Origin: Methylococcus geothermalis
GTDB taxonomy: Bacteria; Pseudomonadota; Gammaproteobacteria; Methylococcales; Methylococcaceae
Direction of reading: 5' to 3'
DNA length: 64,000 nt
NCBI RefSeq assembly: GCF_012769535.1
Contig: NZ_CP046565.1
Coordinates: 310,001 to 374,000 of the forward strand
The notes under the pieces were generated by a model, which made no database searches, was not told the origin of the DNA, and saw only the letters and a list, made by a program, of their open reading frames with translations. Made by a program: the position numbers and the translations under genes. The stretch's first letter is position 1; each line of letters starts with the position of its first letter. Of the stretch, positions 21,217 through 29,631 are shown in pieces.

Positions 21217-21856
21217 CGGCGGCCTCCAGCCGGTCCCAGACCTCGTGCTCGTCCAGCATGGCATCGCCCGCCGCCATGGACACCATCAGGGAAGCGAAGG
21301 AATATAGGGCGATGCCCGGGGTGAGGGCAGCCAGATCGGCCAGCTTGACCACGGCAACCAGGATGCCCAGCATGAAAACCTCCGTCATGGCCCAGGGCGA
21401 CAACAACTCCGTCCAGCGAAACACCAGAACCGCTTTCGGCGCCCGCCGGCCGAACAGGCGCAAGGGCAGCAGCACATAGAACAGACACAATAGCTTGGCC
21501 AACGGCGCCAGAAAAGTGACGACGAACACCAGCGCGGAGATTTCCCAATAGCCCTGCGAATAAAGCTCTTCGATACCGGTGAGCAACGAACCCTCCTGTA
21601 CCCGCCCGGCGATGTTCATCCGCAGCAAGGGATAGGCGTTGGCCAGCATGAACAAGACTAGGCTGGTGAACGCCAGCGCAAGGGATTGGTCCAGCCCGCT
21701 CCGCTTGCGCCGGAACAGGACCGCGCCGCAACGCGGACAACACGCTTTCTGCCCCGGCTGCAACCGGGGCTTGCGGAACAGCAGATCGCAGTCGTGGCAG
21801 GCGATGAGCGCATGCTCGGCGACCGCGTACTCAGCCATGCCGGATCTTGCCGTCAT
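21209..21856 (-). CDS. pqiA: PqiA-type inner-membrane protein, first half-size copy
   Basis: A 215-residue PqiA-domain protein: the zinc-ribbon ACHDCDLLFRKPRL ... CCPRCGAVLFRRKRSG, then transmembrane segments ALAFTSLVLFMLANAYPLL, LVFVVTFLAPLAKLLCLFYVLLPL and TEVFMLGILVAVVKLADL. It is the first gene of the pqi operon and starts 20 bp after purD. The ATG at 21856 (MTARSGMAEY) was taken; ATG at 21838 (MAEYAVAEHA) is also possible, and neither has a strong ribosome site. Confidence 0.87.
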   Translation of the reverse strand: MTARSGMAEYAVAEHALIACHDCDLLFRKPRLQPGQKACCPRCGAVLFRRKRSGLDQSLALAFTSLVLFMLANAYPLLRMNIAGRVQEGSLLTGIEELYSQGYWEISALVFVVTFLAPLAKLLCLFYVLLPLRLFGRRAPKAVLVFRWTELLSPWAMTEVFMLGILVAVVKLADLAALTPGIALYSFASLMVSMAAGDAMLDEHEVWDRLEAAGD

Positions 21857-21876
21857 GTCCGCCGCACGCGGTCCGC

Positions 21877-23160
21877 TCAGGCACCGCGCCGGATGGCGCG
21901 GTGGCCGATGTCCCTGCGGCAATACGCGTCCGGCCAGTGAATCTTGTCCACCAGCCGGTAGGCGGCGGCCTGGGCCGCCGCGACGGTCTTCCCCAGCGCC
22001 GTGACGCAAAGCACCCGGCCGCCGGCCGTCAACACCTTGCCGCGGTCCAGCCGGGTTCCCGCATGGAAGACCTTGGCGCCGGGCGCTATCGCCAGCCCCA
22101 GCCCTTCGATCACATCATCTTTACGGTAATCGAACGGATAGCCGCCGGCCGCCATCACTACGCCCAGCGCAACGCGGGGGTCCCATTCCGCGGTCACCGC
22201 ATCGAGCCGGCCCTCCTCTGCCGCACAGCAGAGCTCCACCAGGTCGCTGCGCAGCCGCATCATGATGGGCTGGGTTTCCGGGTCGCCGAAACGGCAGTTG
22301 AATTCCAGCACCTTGCAGCCACCGTCCGGCGCGATCATCAGGCCGGCATAGAGAAATCCGGTATACGGCACGCCGTCCGCTTTCATGCCGTCGAGCGTGG
22401 GCTGGATGATCTCCTCCATGACCCGCCGGTGGATTTCCGGCGTCACCACCGGCGCCGGGGTATAGGCCCCCATGCCGCCGGTGTTCGGCCCCAGATCGCC
22501 GTCGTCCCGCGCCTTGTGATCCTGCGAGGTCGCCATCGGCAGGGCATGCTCGCCGTCGGCCATGACGATGAAGCTGGCTTCCTCGCCCCGCAGGAACTCT
22601 TCCACCACCACCCGGTGCCCGGCGCTGCCGAAGGCATTTCCGGCCAGCATGTCGCGCACGGCGGCGATCGCCTCGTCCTCGCTCTGCGCCACGATCACGC
22701 CCTTGCCGGCGGCCAGGCCATCGGCCTTGACCACGATGGGTGCGCCCTTGTGGCGGATGTAGTCCTCGGCTTCGCCAGCGTCGGTGAATACTTGGTATTC
22801 CGCCGTCGGAATCTGGTGGCGGGCGAGAAAATCCTTGCAGAAGGCCTTGGAGCCTTCGAGCTGGGCCGCCGCCCGGGTCGGCCCGAAACAGGCCAGCCCG
22901 GCGGCGCGGAAGGCGTCGACGATGCCGGCGACCAGCGGCGCCTCAGGACCGACGATGGTGAGCGCCACGCCCTCCCTCCTCGCAAACTCCAGCAGGCCCG
23001 CCACATCGTCCGCCGCGATGGGCACGTTCTCCAGGCCCGGCTCCAGGGCCGTGCCAGCGTTGCCGGGCGCCACGAACACTTGGCGCACGCGGGGGGACTG
23101 CGCGGCCTTCCAGGCCAGCGCGTGTTCACGTCCGCCACTGCCGACGATGAGAATTTTCAT
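21877..23160 (-). CDS. purD: Phosphoribosylamine--glycine ligase
   Basis: A 427-residue ATP-grasp enzyme beginning MKILIVGSGGREHALAWK with VGPEAPLVAGIVDAFR, GSKAFCKDFL, VVKADGLAAGKGVIVA and the GARS signature DLGPNTGGMGAYTP. It joins phosphoribosylamine and glycine, the second step of purine synthesis. Length matches E. coli PurD (429). It lies just upstream of the pqi operon on the same strand; no purH is in the window. Confidence 0.97.
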   Translation of the reverse strand: MKILIVGSGGREHALAWKAAQSPRVRQVFVAPGNAGTALEPGLENVPIAADDVAGLLEFARREGVALTIVGPEAPLVAGIVDAFRAAGLACFGPTRAAAQLEGSKAFCKDFLARHQIPTAEYQVFTDAGEAEDYIRHKGAPIVVKADGLAAGKGVIVAQSEDEAIAAVRDMLAGNAFGSAGHRVVVEEFLRGEEASFIVMADGEHALPMATSQDHKARDDGDLGPNTGGMGAYTPAPVVTPEIHRRVMEEIIQPTLDGMKADGVPYTGFLYAGLMIAPDGGCKVLEFNCRFGDPETQPIMMRLRSDLVELCCAAEEGRLDAVTAEWDPRVALGVVMAAGGYPFDYRKDDVIEGLGLAIAPGAKVFHAGTRLDRGKVLTAGGRVLCVTALGKTVAAAQAAAYRLVDKIHWPDAYCRRDIGHRAIRRGA

Positions 23161-23326
23161 GGGGATGCTTGAGACTCCGGATGGATTGGAAACGGCGCCA
23201 ATTATACGCGCTGGGCCGGCCTGGACATGGCATACTGTGCGCCATCCGGTCTCAAATCCCTACAGACACACCCATGCCTCACGAAGCGACTCTGGCTCAG
23301 CCGTTCCGGCCGGCGAACGGGATAGC

Positions 23327-23878
23327 ATGAAGTATTGCAGCCACTGCGGCGCGCCTCTGCGCCTGGGGATTCCGGCGGGAGACGACCGGCCGCGCCATAT
23401 CTGCGATGCCTGCGGAACCATCCATTACCGCAATCCCAAGGTGATCGCCGGCTGCATCCCGGTCTGGAACGGCCGGGTCCTGCTGTGCCGGCGTGCCATC
23501 GAGCCGCGCCATGGCTTCTGGACCCTGCCCGCCGGCTTCATGGAACTGGAGGAGACGCTGGAACAGGCGGCCGAACGTGAATCCTACGAGGAAGCCACCG
23601 CCCGGGTAAGGATCGGCGAGCTTTACACACTGTTCAGTCTGCCGCACCTGTCGCAGGTCTACGCCTTCTTCCGCGCCGAACTGCTCAGCCCGGACGTGGC
23701 CGCCGGCCTGGAGAGCCTGGAAACGCGGCTGTTCGAAGAAAACGAAATCCCTTGGGATCAACTGGCTTTCGAAACCGTCCACCGATCGCTCACCCTGTTT
23801 TTCGAAGACCGGCGCAGCGGCACCTTCGGCCTGCACGTGGAAACCCTGGAGCCGGACCGCCGCCGAATCCGGAATTGA
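23327..23878 (+). CDS. Zinc-ribbon Nudix hydrolase
   Basis: A 183-residue Nudix protein. An N-terminal zinc ribbon (Cys4, Cys7 in MKYCSHCGAP; Cys26, Cys29 in HICDACGT) is followed by IHYRNPKVIAGCIP and the Nudix box from Gly70 (GFMELEETLEQAAERESYEE), with the box glycine near the end replaced by threonine. Such proteins hydrolyse nucleoside diphosphate derivatives, often NADH or ADP-ribose, but the substrate is not predictable. It begins a plus-strand run with overlapping rnm and tag genes and diverges from purD. Confidence 0.88.
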   Translation: MKYCSHCGAPLRLGIPAGDDRPRHICDACGTIHYRNPKVIAGCIPVWNGRVLLCRRAIEPRHGFWTLPAGFMELEETLEQAAERESYEEATARVRIGELYTLFSLPHLSQVYAFFRAELLSPDVAAGLESLETRLFEENEIPWDQLAFETVHRSLTLFFEDRRSGTFGLHVETLEPDRRRIRN

Positions 23879-24720
23879 GATTCTCCTTGTACGACCTGCA
23901 CGCCCATTCCACCGCTTCCGACGGCACGCTCACGCCCGCCGAGCTGGTTCGCGCCGCTACCGCCAGCGGCATTCGCACCCTCGCCCTGACCGACCACGAT
24001 TCGGTGGCGGGCCTGCCGGAAGCCGCCGCCGCAGCAGCGGATCAGGGATTGCGGCTGGTTCCCGGCGTCGAACTGTCGGTCACCTGGGAATCCCGGACCA
24101 TCCACGTGGTCGGATTGAATATCGCCCCGGATCACCCCGACCTGAACGAAGGCATGCGCCGGCTCCAGGCCGTGCGAGCCCGGCGCGCCGAGGAGATCGG
24201 ACATCGGCTGGAGAAAAAAGGCATTCCCGGCACCTTCGAAATCGCCTCCGCGCTGGCCGGCGCCGGCATGGTCACCCGCACCCATTTCGCCCGCGCCCTG
24301 GTACAACTGGGCCATGCCGCCAGCGTCCGGGACGTCTTCGACAAGTTCCTGGCCCAGGGCAAACCGGGCCATGTCCCCACCGTCTGGGCGGAAATGGCCA
24401 CCGCCGTCGGCTGGATCGTGGGGGCGGGCGGCGTGCCGGTGCTGGCGCATCCGCAACGCTACAAGATGACCGGAAGCTGGATCCGCCGGCTCACCGGCGA
24501 CTTCAAAGCCGCCGGCGGACAGGCGGTCGAGGTGATTTCCGGCAACGCCGCGCTTTCCGACATCCAGACCAACACCGCGCTGGCACGCCGCTTCGAACTG
24601 CTGGCCTCGGTGGGTTCCGATTACCACGGTCCCGAACAGGTCTGGCTGAAGCTCGGGAAGATTCCGCCGCTGCCGGACGGCCTTGCGCCGGTCTGGACCC
24701 GCTGGGAGACCGAACGATGA
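23875..24720 (+). CDS. rnm: PHP-domain 5'-3' exoribonuclease / pAp phosphatase (RNase AM type)
   Basis: A 281-residue PHP phosphoesterase: YDLHAHSTASDGTLTPAELV and TLALTDHDSV hold metal ligands His9, His11, Asp16 and His41, with VPGVELSV, PVLAHPQRY and VGSDYHGP supplying the rest. The match to E. coli YciV/RNase AM (293 residues), which matures 5' ends of rRNA and cleaves 3',5'-nucleoside bisphosphates, is close. No ATG lies near the start; TTG at 23875 overlaps the nudix stop as TTGA, and TTG at 23887 is the alternative. It overlaps tag by 4 nt. Confidence 0.87.
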   Translation: MRFSLYDLHAHSTASDGTLTPAELVRAATASGIRTLALTDHDSVAGLPEAAAAAADQGLRLVPGVELSVTWESRTIHVVGLNIAPDHPDLNEGMRRLQAVRARRAEEIGHRLEKKGIPGTFEIASALAGAGMVTRTHFARALVQLGHAASVRDVFDKFLAQGKPGHVPTVWAEMATAVGWIVGAGGVPVLAHPQRYKMTGSWIRRLTGDFKAAGGQAVEVISGNAALSDIQTNTALARRFELLASVGSDYHGPEQVWLKLGKIPPLPDGLAPVWTRWETER

Positions 24721-25292
24721 ACTCCATCCACCGTTGCGCCTGGGCGCTGCGCAGCCCGGAGGAAACCGTCTATCACGACACGGAATGGGGCGTCCCCCTG
24801 CACGACGACGTGAAACTGTTCGAATACCTGGTGCTGGACGGGGCGCAGGCCGGACTGAGCTGGACCACCATCCTCAAGAAGCGGGAAGCCTACCGGGCCG
24901 CCTTCGACGGCTTCGACCCGGAAGCGGTCGCCCGCTACGACGAGGCCAAGATCGCCGCCCTGCTGGCCGATCCGGGTATCGTGCGCAACCGGCTGAAAAT
25001 CGAATCCGCCGTGCGCAACGCCAAGGCCTATCTGCGCATCCAGGAAGAATTCGGCAGCTTCGACGGCTACCTGTGGCGCTTCGTCGACGGCACGCCGGTG
25101 CGGAATGCCTGGCGCGAACCGCGCGACATCCCGGCAAGCACGCCGCTATCGGATGCGCTCAGCCGGGACCTCAAGCAGCGCGGCTGCAACTTCGTGGGCT
25201 CCACCATCTGCTACGCCTTCCTGCAGGCGGCGGGGCTGGTGAACGACCACCTGGTCGATTGCTTTCGCTGGAGCGAAGTGAGCGGAAGCTAG
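24717..25292 (+). CDS. tag: DNA-3-methyladenine glycosylase I
   Basis: A 191-residue Tag protein with RCAWA..., YHDTEWGVPLHDD, QAGLSWTTILKKREAYRAAFDGFD and GSTICYAFLQAAGLVNDH. The zinc ligands Cys7, His20, His178 and Cys182 are present. The glutamate that contacts 3-methyladenine in E. coli (Glu38) is aspartate here (Asp41, LVLDGAQAG), a conservative change. Tag excises 3-methyladenine from alkylated DNA. The ATG overlaps the rnm stop as ATGA, so it is coupled to that gene. Confidence 0.94.
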   Translation: MNSIHRCAWALRSPEETVYHDTEWGVPLHDDVKLFEYLVLDGAQAGLSWTTILKKREAYRAAFDGFDPEAVARYDEAKIAALLADPGIVRNRLKIESAVRNAKAYLRIQEEFGSFDGYLWRFVDGTPVRNAWREPRDIPASTPLSDALSRDLKQRGCNFVGSTICYAFLQAAGLVNDHLVDCFRWSEVSGS

Positions 25293-25294
25293 CC

Positions 25295-25966
25295 TCAGGG
25301 CAGCGTGCGCACGCCGCTGGGCGAACCGATCAGCACCACGTCCGCCGGCCGCAACGCGAACACGCCGTTGCAGACCACGCCGGGAATGTCGTTGATCCGG
25401 TGTTCCAGCTCGACTGGATCGGTGATGCTGAGGTTGTACACGTCGAGGATCACGTTGCCATTGTCGGTGACGCAGTTTTCCCGCCACACCGGCGTGCCCC
25501 CCAGTTCCACCAGCCGGCGGGCGACGAGGCTGCGCGCCATCGGAATCACTTCGACCGGCAGCGGGAACTTGCCCAGCACGTCGACATACTTGGTCTCGTC
25601 GACGATGCAGACGAACTTGCGGCTGGCCTCCGCCACGATCTTCTCGCGGGTCAGGGCCGCGCCGCCGCCCTTGATCATCTGCTTGGCGGCGTTGACTTCG
25701 TCGGCGCCGTCCACGTAGACGTCCAGGGTGCCGGCGGCGTTGAGGTCGAGCACCGGGATGCCGATCTTCTTCAGACGCTCGGAGCTGGCCTCGGAACTGG
25801 ACACCGCGCCTTCGATCCCGCCTTTGAGATCGGCCAGCAAATCAATAAAATGGTTCACGGTCGAGCCGGTCCCCACCCCCAGGATGGTGACATCCTTGAC
25901 ATAATCCAATGCCGCTTCGGCGACTTTCCGTTTGAGTTCGTCTTGAGTCATTGCCTTATCTGCCAT
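25295..25966 (-). CDS. rpiA: Ribose-5-phosphate isomerase A
   Basis: A 223-residue RpiA with [16 protein letters not shown], the phosphate-binding [43 protein letters not shown] and [18 protein letters not shown]. It interconverts ribose-5-phosphate and ribulose-5-phosphate in the pentose and ribulose monophosphate pathways. It is convergent with tag (2-bp gap) and divergent from ilvA. Confidence 0.97.
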   Translation of the reverse strand: MADKAMTQDELKRKVAEAALDYVKDVTILGVGTGSTVNHFIDLLADLKGGIEGAVSSSEASSERLKKIGIPVLDLNAAGTLDVYVDGADEVNAAKQMIKGGGAALTREKIVAEASRKFVCIVDETKYVDVLGKFPLPVEVIPMARSLVARRLVELGGTPVWRENCVTDNGNVILDVYNLSITDPVELEHRINDIPGVVCNGVFALRPADVVLIGSPSGVRTLP

Positions 25967-26041
25967 CGTGTGTAATCAAACCGGTGGCGGATGATACTGG
26001 GAAAACCGCCCCGCTGCCATGATGGCCCCCTGCCCCGAACC

Positions 26042-27571
26042 ATGCTGCAAAAATACATAGAGAAGATACTGCGCGCCCGCGTCTACGACGTGGCCCAGGA
26101 AACTCCGCTGGAACCGGCGCCCGGCCTGTCGCGGCGGCTGGACAACACGGTGCTGATCAAGCGCGAGGACCTGCAGCCGGTGTTCTCGTTCAAACTGCGC
26201 GGTGCCTACAACAAGATCGCATCGCTCAGGCCCGAGGCGCGTGCGGCGGGCGTCATCGCCGCTTCTGCCGGCAACCACGCCCAGGGCGTCGCGCTGGCGG
26301 CGCAGCGGCTGGGCATCCGGGCCGTGATCGTGATGCCCTGCACCACCCCGCAGATCAAGGTCGACGCCGTGCGCAACCGCGGCGGCGAAGCCATCCTGCA
26401 CGGCGACGCCTACGACGAGGCCTACGAACACGCGCTGGAACTGGCCCGTGAACAAGGCCTGAGCTTCGTCCACCCTTACGACGATCCGGAAGTCATCGCC
26501 GGGCAAGGCACCATCGGCATGGAAATCCTGCGCCAGCGCCAGGACGCCATCCACGCCATCTTCGTGCCGGTGGGCGGCGGCGGATTGATCGCCGGCATCG
26601 CCGCCTACGTCAAGTTCGTGCGCCCGGACATCCGCGTCATCGGCGTGGAACCGGTAGACTCCGACTGCCTGCACCGGGCGCTGAAAGCCAAGCGGCGGGT
26701 GATCCTGAAGCAGGTGGGGCTGTTCGCCGACGGCGTCGCGGTGAAGCAGGTGGGCAAGGAGCCTTTCCATATCGCCCACCAGTGGGTGGACGACGTGGTC
26801 ACCGTCGACACCGACGAAATCTGCGCCGCCATCAAGGACATCTTCGACGACACCCGCTCCATCGCCGAGCCGGCGGGCGCGCTGGGCATCGCCGGGCTCA
26901 AGAAATACGTGGCGGAAACCGGCATCCGGAACGCATGCCTGGTGGCGATCGAAAGCGGCGCCAACATCAACTTCGACCGGCTGCGCCACGTCGCCGAGCG
27001 CGCCGAGATCGGCGAGAAGCGCGAACTGCTGCTGGCGGTGACGATCCCCGAGCGGCCCGGCAGCTTCCTCGAATTCTGCCGGGTGCTGGGCCGCCGCAAC
27101 ATCACCGAATTCAACTACCGCTTCTTCGACGAAAAGGCCGCCCAGGTCTTCGTCGGCCTCCCCGTGGCGAGCGGCGCGATCGACCGCGAAAGCCTGGTCC
27201 GCGAATTCGAGCGCCAGGGCTTCGGCGTGCTCGACCTGACCGGCAACGAACTCGCCATCGAACACATCCGCTACATGGTCGGCGGCCACGCGCCGAAACT
27301 GCTGGACGAACAGGTCTACAGCTTCGAATTCCCCGAGCGCCCCGGCGCCCTGCTGCGCTTCCTGTCCATCATGGGCGGACGCTGGAACATCAGCCTGTTC
27401 CACTACCGCAACCACGGCGCCGCCTTCGGCCGCGTGCTGATGGGCATCCAGGTGCCGAAACCCGAACGCAAGGCCTTCCGGGAATTCCTCGAAGCCATCG
27501 GCTACGCCTTCAAGGAAGAAACCCACAACCCGGCCTACCGGCTGTTCGCGGGGGGCAGCGAACGGGGGTGA
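26042..27571 (+). CDS. ilvA: Threonine deaminase (biosynthetic)
   Basis: The 509-residue enzyme has the PLP lysine in FSFKLRGAYNK (Lys51), the phosphate loop GGGGLIAG and two C-terminal ACT-like regulatory domains (LAVTIPERPGSFLEFCRVL; SFEFPERPGALLRFLSIM). This architecture marks the isoleucine-sensitive biosynthetic IlvA, which converts threonine to 2-oxobutanoate, not the short catabolic TdcB. The ATG at 26042 (MLQKYIEKIL) fits the family. Confidence 0.96.
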   Translation: MLQKYIEKILRARVYDVAQETPLEPAPGLSRRLDNTVLIKREDLQPVFSFKLRGAYNKIASLRPEARAAGVIAASAGNHAQGVALAAQRLGIRAVIVMPCTTPQIKVDAVRNRGGEAILHGDAYDEAYEHALELAREQGLSFVHPYDDPEVIAGQGTIGMEILRQRQDAIHAIFVPVGGGGLIAGIAAYVKFVRPDIRVIGVEPVDSDCLHRALKAKRRVILKQVGLFADGVAVKQVGKEPFHIAHQWVDDVVTVDTDEICAAIKDIFDDTRSIAEPAGALGIAGLKKYVAETGIRNACLVAIESGANINFDRLRHVAERAEIGEKRELLLAVTIPERPGSFLEFCRVLGRRNITEFNYRFFDEKAAQVFVGLPVASGAIDRESLVREFERQGFGVLDLTGNELAIEHIRYMVGGHAPKLLDEQVYSFEFPERPGALLRFLSIMGGRWNISLFHYRNHGAAFGRVLMGIQVPKPERKAFREFLEAIGYAFKEETHNPAYRLFAGGSERG

Positions 27572-27590
27572 TTATCCTGCGTCAAAATAC

Positions 27591-27639
27591 CGTCCGATGA
27601 CGCTGCGCTAATCGGATCTACCCCGGATATTTCACCGTC
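27591..27639 (+). repeat. REP-like pair (two repeat families abutted)
   Basis: TCCGATGACGCTGCGCTAA (27593-27611) continues into ATCGGA, giving the common imperfect palindrome of bacterial REP sequences. Ten bases later CCCGGATATTTCACCGTC (27622-27639) follows. The same two motifs flank the decayed transposase at 29632-29649 and 30045-30065, but there in the opposite order. Confidence 0.75.
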
Positions 27640-27718
27640 CTCCCGAAGCGCCACGGCTGGGCCATGCCAACTGAACCGCCCCGGATGTGGTGGAGGCTCC
27701 AACTCTTGAGAAGATGGA

Positions 27719-27790
27719 GCTCGCGTAGGGCGGAACCGGCTCCATCGGGCTCCGCCACCAATACTCATTCCGGTGAAATATCCGGGCTAG
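27719..27790 (+). repeat. REP-like repeat, short copy
   Basis: These 72 bp match the core of the repeats at 17449-17520 and 28110-28181 (hairpin GGCGGAACC with GG[T/C]TCCGCC, then ATTCCGGTGAAATATCCGGG) with one or two changes. With the inverted CCCGGATATTTCACCG at 27622 it encloses about 80 bp of otherwise featureless DNA. Confidence 0.8.
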
Positions 27791-28023
27791 GGTGATGAAG
27801 CGGTCGCGGTAGGTTCCCACGCGGGGAACCGGACGGTCGACGGCGTGGACGGGCTTGACAGGAGCGTGAAGAAGATGAGGAAGGCGAACAGCAGCGCGCT
27901 CGGCATCAAGGCCCAATAGATCAGTTCTCGCATGGCTAAGCCCAAGACGGTCATCGAAATGGCGGCGGAAAAAGGGGTCGGGCATCTCTCGGACCTGCCC
28001 GATCGCCTGACCGGGGCGGTCAA
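27787..28023 (-). other. Possible small membrane peptide or gene remnant
   Basis: A 78-codon open frame ends ...MRELIYWALMPSALLFAFLIFFTLLSS..., which contains one convincing hydrophobic helix (best short start ATG at 27934, about 48 residues). The plus strand of the same DNA codes for a charged 45-residue stretch beginning MAKPKTVIEMAAEKGVGHLS, which runs into the repeat at 28070. I recognise neither, and at most one can be real. The rest of 27572-28317 holds repeats and no other gene. Confidence 0.2.
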
Positions 28024-28069
28024 GCGTGTCGGCCATTATGGCGCCGGAATTTTCACTCTAGGAAGCAAA

Positions 28070-28213
28070 GGGGCCAGGTCTTTCCTTTTGCCTCAGATTT
28101 CTTTTTCAGCTCGCGTAGGGCGGAACCGGCTCCATCGGGTTCCGCCACCAATACTCATTCCGGTGAAATATCCGGGCTAGCGTGCAGCATGGCAAAAAGC
28201 AAGCCCTGACCCC
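28070..28213 (+). mobile_element. MITE-like element with imperfect terminal inverted repeats, copy 2
   Basis: The left end (28070-28092, starting GGGGCCAGGTC and ending TTTTGCC) and the right end (28191-28213, GGCAAAAAGC...CTGACCCC) are imperfect 23-bp inverted repeats. Between them lies the REP hairpin core. The inner 124 bp are nearly identical to 17414-17537. There is no coding capacity, so it would depend on a transposase in trans. Confidence 0.6.
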
Positions 28214-28317
28214 GTCATTTGATCGCTCCGGCTGGGCCCCTGTCGCTTGGGTTTGGCTCGCAGAAGCGCGTATCCTGGCAACCAGAATGCAACCTAGATT
28301 GTTTCGTCTACACCCTC

Positions 28318-28818
28318 TCAGTCGCGAAGCCGGCTGAAGGTGTAGTCCTGAGCCTGTTGCGGCTGGTGGCAAGCAAAGCAGGCCGAGGCTGCACTATCAC
28401 CCACCACCCGGTTCGCCGGATCGCCGCCACCGAAACCCTCGAAGCCCCAGCCGCCAGTGGACGCGTACTTCTTCGCGTCCTTGTGCATCACGCCCAGCAC
28501 TTTGCGCTGTCCCTCGGTGATGGCGTGATCGGCGCGTACAGCCTCCAACAGGTCGAAGATGATCACGGCCCCGTCGGGGAACGCGCCGCTGCGGTAGCCC
28601 TTCATGGCCTTGTCGTTGGCGTAGATGTGATGGATGCCGCCGAAGGAAGCGAACAGAGGATGTCCTTCCTCGATCACCATGCTCTTGACGTGGTGCCAGT
28701 CACGGTAACCTTTGGGATAAGGAACATCGGGCGCGGCGGCCAGCGTCGTCGTGACCACGGACATGCCGAGCAGGGGCAGGGCGGATGCCTTGATGGCTTG
28801 GATGGTCCACATTTTCAT
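28318..28818 (-). CDS. Cytochrome P460-family monohaem c-type cytochrome
   Basis: A 166-residue exported cytochrome: signal peptide (to about residue 28), YPKGYRDWHHVKSMVIEEGHPLFASFGGIHHIYANDKAMKGYRSG, GGWGFEGFGGGDPANRVV and haem motif CFACH at 147-151. This is the P460/cytochrome c'-beta fold. P460 proteins oxidise hydroxylamine or NO using a lysine cross-linked to haem, whereas c'-beta members bind NO or CO and lack the cross-link. Lys70 and Lys73 are candidates, but sequence alone does not show which type this is. ATG at 28818 has GGAG upstream. It follows the MarR gene by 65 bp. Confidence 0.85.
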   Translation of the reverse strand: MKMWTIQAIKASALPLLGMSVVTTTLAAAPDVPYPKGYRDWHHVKSMVIEEGHPLFASFGGIHHIYANDKAMKGYRSGAFPDGAVIIFDLLEAVRADHAITEGQRKVLGVMHKDAKKYASTGGWGFEGFGGGDPANRVVGDSAASACFACHQPQQAQDYTFSRLRD

Positions 28819-28883
28819 GTCAGTACTCCTACCGAGTGCAGGTTGACGAAAACCCCCATCATTGCGAACGGGGCATACCGCCC

Positions 28884-29477
28884 TCAGGCGGCGGATTCGT
28901 GCTCTGCGCAGTCGACGCGGAGATGTCGCCCGGCCATGGGCGCGCCGACAAACGCACAGAAATGGGGCGTCGTCGTCCCTGGGGCGACGTTCTCCCGAAA
29001 ATAGCGGCAGGTCGCGCACACCCGCTGAGGTGCGATCATCTGGCGCTGCTGCAATTGCCGGATCATCTTGACCACTAGGCCAAACAGAGCCTCCTGTTCG
29101 GCCTGGGAGAGTCCCGCGACGATCGGTGCAAAGCCGCTCGGCCACGCCTGTATGATCCGGCGGCCCTCGGCGGTCGCCGTCAGGGCAAGGGCGCGACCGT
29201 CGGAGGCATCCGCGTACTTGCGCACCAGCCCCTTTCGCTCCATGGCTGCCACCGCCTCGCTAGCGGTGGCCTTGCTCACACCGGCATGGGCGGCGACTTT
29301 GGTGAGCCGGACGCCCTCCGGGCGATTGGCGATGAATCCCAGGATATCTGCCTGCGTCGGCGACAAGCCCGCCACTTCCGCGGCCTGCCAGTTGAGCTGA
29401 CGGGCGACAGCCGCTATGCGGGCAAGACCGCGGGCCAGACGCTGATTTAAGGGCTCGGTGATTTGATCCAGATTCAT
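28884..29477 (-). CDS. MarR-family regulator with a four-cysteine C-terminal tail
   Basis: A 197-residue regulator: winged helix at about 38-105 (LSPTQADILGFIANRPEGVRL, HAGVSKATASEAVAAMERKGLV, wing DGRALALT) and dimerisation helices. The tail from residue 154 has CATCRYF, then PHFCAFV and RVDCAEHE (Cys154, 157, 174, 190), a pattern suited to an iron-sulfur cluster or zinc. It sits upstream of the P460-type cytochrome on the same strand and probably controls it, perhaps in response to nitrogen oxides or redox state (inference). The ATG at 29477 has no clear Shine-Dalgarno. Confidence 0.85.
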   Translation of the reverse strand: MNLDQITEPLNQRLARGLARIAAVARQLNWQAAEVAGLSPTQADILGFIANRPEGVRLTKVAAHAGVSKATASEAVAAMERKGLVRKYADASDGRALALTATAEGRRIIQAWPSGFAPIVAGLSQAEQEALFGLVVKMIRQLQQRQMIAPQRVCATCRYFRENVAPGTTTPHFCAFVGAPMAGRHLRVDCAEHESAA

Positions 29478-29478
29478 A

Positions 29479-29493
29479 GTTAGTAAGCCTAAC
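29479..29493 (-). promoter_or_regulatory. Candidate MarR operator
   Basis: A perfect inverted repeat GTTAG-TAAGC-CTAAC lies one base upstream of the regulator's ATG. Its position over the likely transcription start fits autorepression. No other copy was noticed before the cytochrome gene. Confidence 0.5.
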
Positions 29494-29631
29494 CAAAGCC
29501 CTGCCGATGTCAAGCACTTGCATCAGAGTGCCGTTTCGCTTTGTTCGGGGCGTTCAACTCGATCGCGGATGGCTGGCCTAGCTAGACTATCCCGGACGAC
29601 GGGCACCCATGGCGATGTGCGCCCGGGCTAA

